Positions 60,438 through 64,000 of a stretch of DNA of 64,000 nt are shown in pieces. Location: the NCBI RefSeq assembly GCF_001854805.1, contig NZ_MBLO01000235.1, positions 62,001 through 126,000 of the forward strand. Reading direction: 5' to 3'. The translations under genes were made by a program, and so were the position numbers. The stretch's first letter is position 1. Each line of letters opens with the position of its first letter. A model generated the notes under the pieces. It was not told where the DNA came from, did no database searches, and saw only the letters and a program-made list of their open reading frames with translations. This stretch comes from Pseudofrankia coriaricola (GTDB taxonomy: Bacteria; Actinomycetota; Actinomycetes; Frankiales; Frankiaceae).

Positions 60438-62141
60438 ATGACAGCCACCGAGCCTGACCGGGTACAGACGGTCGGCAGTATCCGCGACCGGCGCCGCTGG
60501 CGGCCGCGACTCGTCGTTGATGCCCGCCTGGGGCTGGCAGCCGGGCTGGTGGCTGTGCTGGCCGTTCAGGCGGCGATCTCGCTGAGCCTCTCGGCCACCG
60601 GTCTCTCGGCCACCGCCTTTGAGGATGAGGCGCTCTACCTCCACGCCGGTCGGCAGATCCTGAACTCCTGGATTCACGGAGGACCGGGCTACGACGACTT
60701 CGCCAGCTACTTCTCAGGCTCCCCGTACATCTACCCACCGCTCGGCGCCCTGGCGGACGGCGCCGGCGGGCTCGCCGGCGCGCGGTTGCTCAGCCTGGTC
60801 TTCGCTCTGGTCACCACGGTCCTCGTCGCGACGGTAGGCCGCTCACTGTTCAACCGGGCCGCGGGCGTGGCCGGGGCCGCGGCGTTCGTCTGCGGGGGAC
60901 CGGTCCTCTTCCTCGGTGGATTCGCCACCTACGACGCGATGGCGCTCATGCTCCTGGTCGGCGGCCTGGCCGTCGGGCTCCGGGCCGCGGCCGCGGAACG
61001 GACCAGGACCGCGCTGCTGCTCGCATCCGTCGCGGGCATCCTTCTCGGCGGGGCCGTCGCGACGAAATACATGGTCGCGTTGTTCGTCCCTTCCATCTGT
61101 CTGATCGTGCTCACCATGACCGTTCGGACGTCGAGATCGCCGTCGGACCGGGGCGCGGAAGCCTCCGGAACGCCGTTTCCGGCGCCGCGGCCGCCAGCCG
61201 CGCGCGCGTCGGCAACCGGTAGCCACCGGAGGCCGACACGGCGAGCACGCGGCCGGGAGTTCCGGCTGTCGGTGCGGCTGGCCGGGCTCGCCCTCGGCGG
61301 CACCGTCGGAGCGGCGGCCGTTGCCGGCGTATGGCTGGGGCTCACCGGCACCAGGCAGCTCTCCGGCATGATGATGACCACCATCTCCCGCACGCCATTC
61401 GTTACCACGGGCCGGCTCGACGTATTCGAGCACGGTCTCCGGTGGGCGGCGCCGACCCTGCTGGTGGCCGTCCTGGCGGTTCCGCTGGTCGGGCGCCAGC
61501 GGCCGGCGCTGACCGGCCTGCTACTCATCACCTCTCTTCTCCCGATCATCTTCCAGGCGCGGTCTGGTGAGCTGACATCGCTGCACAAGCATGTGGCCTT
61601 CGGCCTTGCCTTCGCGGCCCCGCTGGCCGGCGCCGGGCTGGCGAGCGCGGTCACGTGGCTCAGCGCTCGCAACTCCGGGAGGATGCTGAAACCCGGCATT
61701 CTCCTGGCGTCGGCGGCCGGTCTCGTGCTGCTGTACAGCGGCGCACGGACCGCGCACGATCTGTTCGGCCAGTGGGCGGACAGCCGCCCCCTTGTCGCGT
61801 TCCTCAGGACCCAGGTCGGCAATCCCTCGGACCATTATCTGGTCGAGGAGTCGGAAGTACCGCGTTACTACCTGGAGGACCGGACGGCGTCCGGTCAGTG
61901 GGACAACACGTACTACCTCTACTACGTGGACCCGCGTACAAAAGCAGCAATCCCCGGTGTGGGCGCCTACCGCGCGGCCCTCACCGATCGCTACTTCGAG
62001 ATCGTCGTACTGCGCTACGGTCCTACCGCGGCGCTCGACCGACAGATCCGCGACATCCTCGATGACACGACGAGATATCGCCAGATCGCGCAGGTACCAG
62101 ATGCCAGCGGTTGGACCATCTGGCGCCGGGTCGCCCCCTGA
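60438..62141 (+). CDS. GT-C-type membrane glycosyltransferase
   Basis: 567 residues. About eleven membrane helices (for example LGLAAGLVAVLAVQAAISL, LLSLVFALVTTVLVATVG, GVAGAAAFVCGGPVLFLGGF). The first outer loop has FEDEALYLHAGRQIL, the acidic pair of GT39/GT83-like enzymes that use polyprenyl-phosphate sugars. A basic cytosolic loop at about 230-275, and a soluble C-terminal domain (EVPRYYLEDRTAS, TDRYFEIVVLRYG). Probably transfers a sugar to a cell-surface acceptor. ATG 60438 has only a weak ribosome site. Converges on the GT2/GH26 operon, also envelope polysaccharide genes. Confidence 0.82.
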   Translation: MTATEPDRVQTVGSIRDRRRWRPRLVVDARLGLAAGLVAVLAVQAAISLSLSATGLSATAFEDEALYLHAGRQILNSWIHGGPGYDDFASYFSGSPYIYPPLGALADGAGGLAGARLLSLVFALVTTVLVATVGRSLFNRAAGVAGAAAFVCGGPVLFLGGFATYDAMALMLLVGGLAVGLRAAAAERTRTALLLASVAGILLGGAVATKYMVALFVPSICLIVLTMTVRTSRSPSDRGAEASGTPFPAPRPPAARASATGSHRRPTRRARGREFRLSVRLAGLALGGTVGAAAVAGVWLGLTGTRQLSGMMMTTISRTPFVTTGRLDVFEHGLRWAAPTLLVAVLAVPLVGRQRPALTGLLLITSLLPIIFQARSGELTSLHKHVAFGLAFAAPLAGAGLASAVTWLSARNSGRMLKPGILLASAAGLVLLYSGARTAHDLFGQWADSRPLVAFLRTQVGNPSDHYLVEESEVPRYYLEDRTASGQWDNTYYLYYVDPRTKAAIPGVGAYRAALTDRYFEIVVLRYGPTAALDRQIRDILDDTTRYRQIAQVPDASGWTIWRRVAP

Positions 62142-62216
62142 CCTTGCTCTGATCTCGCCCTGACCCTTGCCGGCGTACGCCGAGATTGGCCGAAGGCAGC
62201 AGAGGGCCAAGGTCAG
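62138..62216. terminator. long-range inverted repeat over two convergent stop codons
   Basis: CTGACCTTG (62138-62146) and CAAGGTCAG (62208-62216) pair exactly; each arm contains the stop codon of one of the convergent genes. CTCTG and CAGAG just inside can extend the stem. Probably a bidirectional terminator. Confidence 0.5.
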
Positions 62217-63331
62217 CGGAGCGGCGCCAGGGTCAACCGGGGCTTGTTCCCTCGCTGCCAGGTCACGTCGTAGCGCGGATCGGCGGCGCCAGCCGCGAAT
62301 GCCCGCGCGGCCGTGGGTGACACGGCCACCCGCCAGTCGGTCTCCTTCATGGCCTCCTGCCAGATGACACCGATGATCTCCGGGTGCCGAGGAAGGGAGT
62401 CGAAGAGCTGGGCGATCCATTCAGCCTTGCGCCCCGCCCCGTCGGCCGCGCCCGTCTCCGTGATCACGATCGGCTTCGGGGTGATCCGCGAGACCTCGGC
62501 GATGCTGCTGTCGAACAGCTCGTCGAAGGACCTGTAGGCCTCAAGGCCCGCCGTGCCGTAGTAGCCGGAGAAGCCCACCCAGTCCACATACGCGTCGCCC
62601 GGATAGAGCTCGGCGAGCGGGGTGGAGTTCTGGTAGCTGATGTTCGGGCTCCAGATCCATACGACGTTCCTCGCCCCCTCCGCCGCGAAGATGTCATGGA
62701 CGTGGCGCCAGGCCCGGACATAGTCCCCAGGCTTGTTGCCGTTCGCCTGTTCGGACCATGGGTACCAGTAACCGTTCATCTCGTGCGCGAACCGCATGCC
62801 GATCGTGTAGTCGAGTTTCTTGACTCCGCGCGCCCAAGACCGGATGTAGGAGTCGAAGGAGCCGTCGATGATCCTGCTGAGCTGGTATTTTGGTTGTTCG
62901 CCGCGGAGCTTGTCGTTCATGGGCACGACGGTGTAGTCCCACGGCTCCCAGGCCACTATCGGCATCATCCCCAGGCGCGCGACCTTGTCCAGCGCGTCGG
63001 CACTGAAACCGTCCGCGGCCCAGCCCTGGGAGAACTGGTAGGCCCGAGGCCGGTAGGTCGTCGTCCGGGCGAAGTCCGCGGCGGCGCCGAAGTCGTGGAC
63101 TCCCTCGGCGGTCATGATGCCGAGGAAGACCTTTCCCCAGTCGGGGAAGACCGTCGCGGGGCCCGCCGGGTCCGGGATGGCGGAAGGCGGCATGAGATCC
63201 GCTGGCAGCTCGCCGGCCAGCGTCGCCGGCGGTGTCTCGGCTCCGGCCAGGTTCGGCGCCACCCGAAAGACATAGCCGGCGAGCGCGAGCACCAGGACCA
63301 GGCCGAGCACCCGCGGCACCGCGAGCCTCAC
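62213..63331 (-). CDS. secreted or membrane-anchored GH26-type endo-glycanase
   Basis: 372 residues. N-terminal hydrophobic segment VLGLVLVLALAGYVFRVA is a signal anchor or peptide. The GH26 barrel has both catalytic Glu: acid/base Glu184 in RFAHEMNGYWYPW and nucleophile Glu292 in IVITETGAADG; GKVFLGIM and PIVAWEPWD are further family marks. GH26 enzymes cut beta-mannans or mixed beta-glucans. The ATG overlaps the stop of a membrane GT2 synthase by ATGA, so this enzyme probably trims or releases the polymer made by that synthase, as cellulase partners do in cellulose operons. Confidence 0.9.
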   Translation of the reverse strand: MRLAVPRVLGLVLVLALAGYVFRVAPNLAGAETPPATLAGELPADLMPPSAIPDPAGPATVFPDWGKVFLGIMTAEGVHDFGAAADFARTTTYRPRAYQFSQGWAADGFSADALDKVARLGMMPIVAWEPWDYTVVPMNDKLRGEQPKYQLSRIIDGSFDSYIRSWARGVKKLDYTIGMRFAHEMNGYWYPWSEQANGNKPGDYVRAWRHVHDIFAAEGARNVVWIWSPNISYQNSTPLAELYPGDAYVDWVGFSGYYGTAGLEAYRSFDELFDSSIAEVSRITPKPIVITETGAADGAGRKAEWIAQLFDSLPRHPEIIGVIWQEAMKETDWRVAVSPTAARAFAAGAADPRYDVTWQRGNKPRLTLAPLR

Positions 63332-64000
63332 CGCGCGCCTTCCTTGCCCGGAGTCTTCTCGGCCAGCCGCGGGGCCAGCAGGAGCTGGTTCTCCACCCGG
63401 TCCGAGGCGGCGGGCGCGGGTATGCGCGGCACCGCCGCGGGCAGGTCACCGGATGCGGGCACGTCATCAGATGTCGTGGCCCCACCGCGCGCGGCGATTC
63501 TTCCCACCGCGGCGATCAGGGGCGGGGACATCCCCACCACGAGGCTGAGGAGCGCCCAGGCCTGCGGGGTGGCGTAGTGGCGGTTCACGGCGAGGTTGAC
63601 GCCCAGCAGGGCCCCGGCGATGGCTGCCCAGGCGAGGTGCAGACGGAACGTGCGAAGCGACTCGCTGCTGCGCAGCTCTCCCTTGGCGGTGACCGCGTAG
63701 GCCAGCGGCCGGCGCAGCAGCGCGGCGAACGCGGCGGACACGTAGATCGGCCCGGCGAACAGCGTCAGAGCCATACCGGATATCCCGGCCTCACGTCTTT
63801 CGTGATCGGCGAGGTTGAATCGGCGAAGCCACAGCCAAACGCTGAGCCAGCTGCCCAGGCTCGCTGACCACAGCGTCAGCCACGGATCACCGGGCAGGCT
63901 GATCGCGGTGGCGCCGAAAATCAGGTAGGCGATCGTTGCCAGGCTGCCGAACAGCAGGCTCATGGCGACGCTCGGATAGTAGAACTGCACCATTCCGTAC
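63328..64000 (-). CDS. membrane polysaccharide synthase (GT2, BcsA-like), 5' part outside window
   Basis: 223 residues of the C-terminal part; the gene enters from the right edge. At least five membrane helices (SVAMSLLFGSLATIAYLIFG, LTLFAGPIYVSAAFAALL, LAWAAIAGALLGVNLAV, ALLSLVVGMSPPLIAAVG) and the cytosolic RRPLAYAVTAKGELRSSES loop, which is characteristic of actinobacterial cellulose-synthase-like glycosyltransferases. A proline-rich tail follows. The catalytic D-D-D-QxxRW part would lie outside. Overlaps the GH26 gene by 4 bp. Confidence 0.82.
   Translation of the reverse strand, partial: YGMVQFYYPSVAMSLLFGSLATIAYLIFGATAISLPGDPWLTLWSASLGSWLSVWLWLRRFNLADHERREAGISGMALTLFAGPIYVSAAFAALLRRPLAYAVTAKGELRSSESLRTFRLHLAWAAIAGALLGVNLAVNRHYATPQAWALLSLVVGMSPPLIAAVGRIAARGGATTSDDVPASGDLPAAVPRIPAPAASDRVENQLLLAPRLAEKTPGKEGAR

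Overview
The window is about 70% GC chromosomal DNA with strong G/C third-position bias, GTG/TTG starts, 4-bp start/stop overlaps and an abundance of TetR, GntR, MerR, HxlR, LuxR and SARP-type regulators, F420-type enzymes, CoA-transferases and acyl-CoA dehydrogenases. This points to an actinomycete. Gene content (CoA-transferase/FadE/branched-chain binding-protein sets, many degraded gene pieces) looks Frankia-like, but that assignment is inference from style, not from a marker gene. No rRNA, complete tRNA or CRISPR array is visible.

Layout. 0-2.9 kb: a small divergent cluster (phosphotransferase-like kinase, Cys-tailed conserved protein, GntR regulator, YdcF protein) around three identical palindromes. 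3.4-9.8 kb: a BBE-type flavin oxidoreductase with a SARP-like TPR regulator that lacks the usual ATPase, a TetR/FAD-monooxygenase divergent pair, and a dienelactone hydrolase. 10.6-12.5 kb: a HEAT-repeat protein and a MerR-HEAT fusion regulator behind a perfect dyad. 12.8-17.8 kb: a 1636-residue kinase-like/ATPase/TPR/GAF/GGDEF signalling protein, followed by an IS66 transposase remnant. 18.2-20.5 kb: HxlR regulator divergent from two overlapping imine-reductase-family genes, one of Asp type and one of Tyr type. 20.6-28.6 kb: a PucR-type regulator, two hydrolases and a run of broken genes (ABC-2 permease piece, SDR with an amber codon, SDR start, frameshifted WD40 gene). 29.2-35.9 kb: a six-gene minus-strand catabolic operon (MBL hydrolase, aldo/keto reductase, SnoaL-like proteins, HSL esterase, DDN-type nitroreductase) divergent from an 888-residue LuxR/MalT regulator.

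36-64 kb: a junkyard of pseudogene remnants, then two translationally coupled CoA-transferases and a branched-chain-type binding lipoprotein; a TetR gene with a leaderless promoter; two acyl-CoA dehydrogenases, an aldo/keto reductase, a Cu/Zn-SOD lipoprotein and a second binding lipoprotein; a DapB-fold oxidoreductase and a cytochrome P450 that share a palindrome in their divergent promoter, with a TetR gene behind the P450; an intact three-gene ABC uptake operon (binding protein, permease, ATPase) with an alpha-hydroxy-acid oxidase; glutamine-dependent NAD+ synthetase; a GT-C membrane glycosyltransferase; and a membrane GT2 synthase coupled to a GH26-type endo-glycanase at the right edge.

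Two tRNA-3'-end-like sequences near 10.0 and 36.1 kb lie as imperfect direct repeats around the most degraded, regulator-rich part of the window and could be old attachment sites. Two 75-bp palindromic repeats of one family lie near 52.6 and 57.9 kb. Most of the genome logic is local: one regulator next to, or divergent from, one catabolic or transport operon, usually with a visible operator between them.
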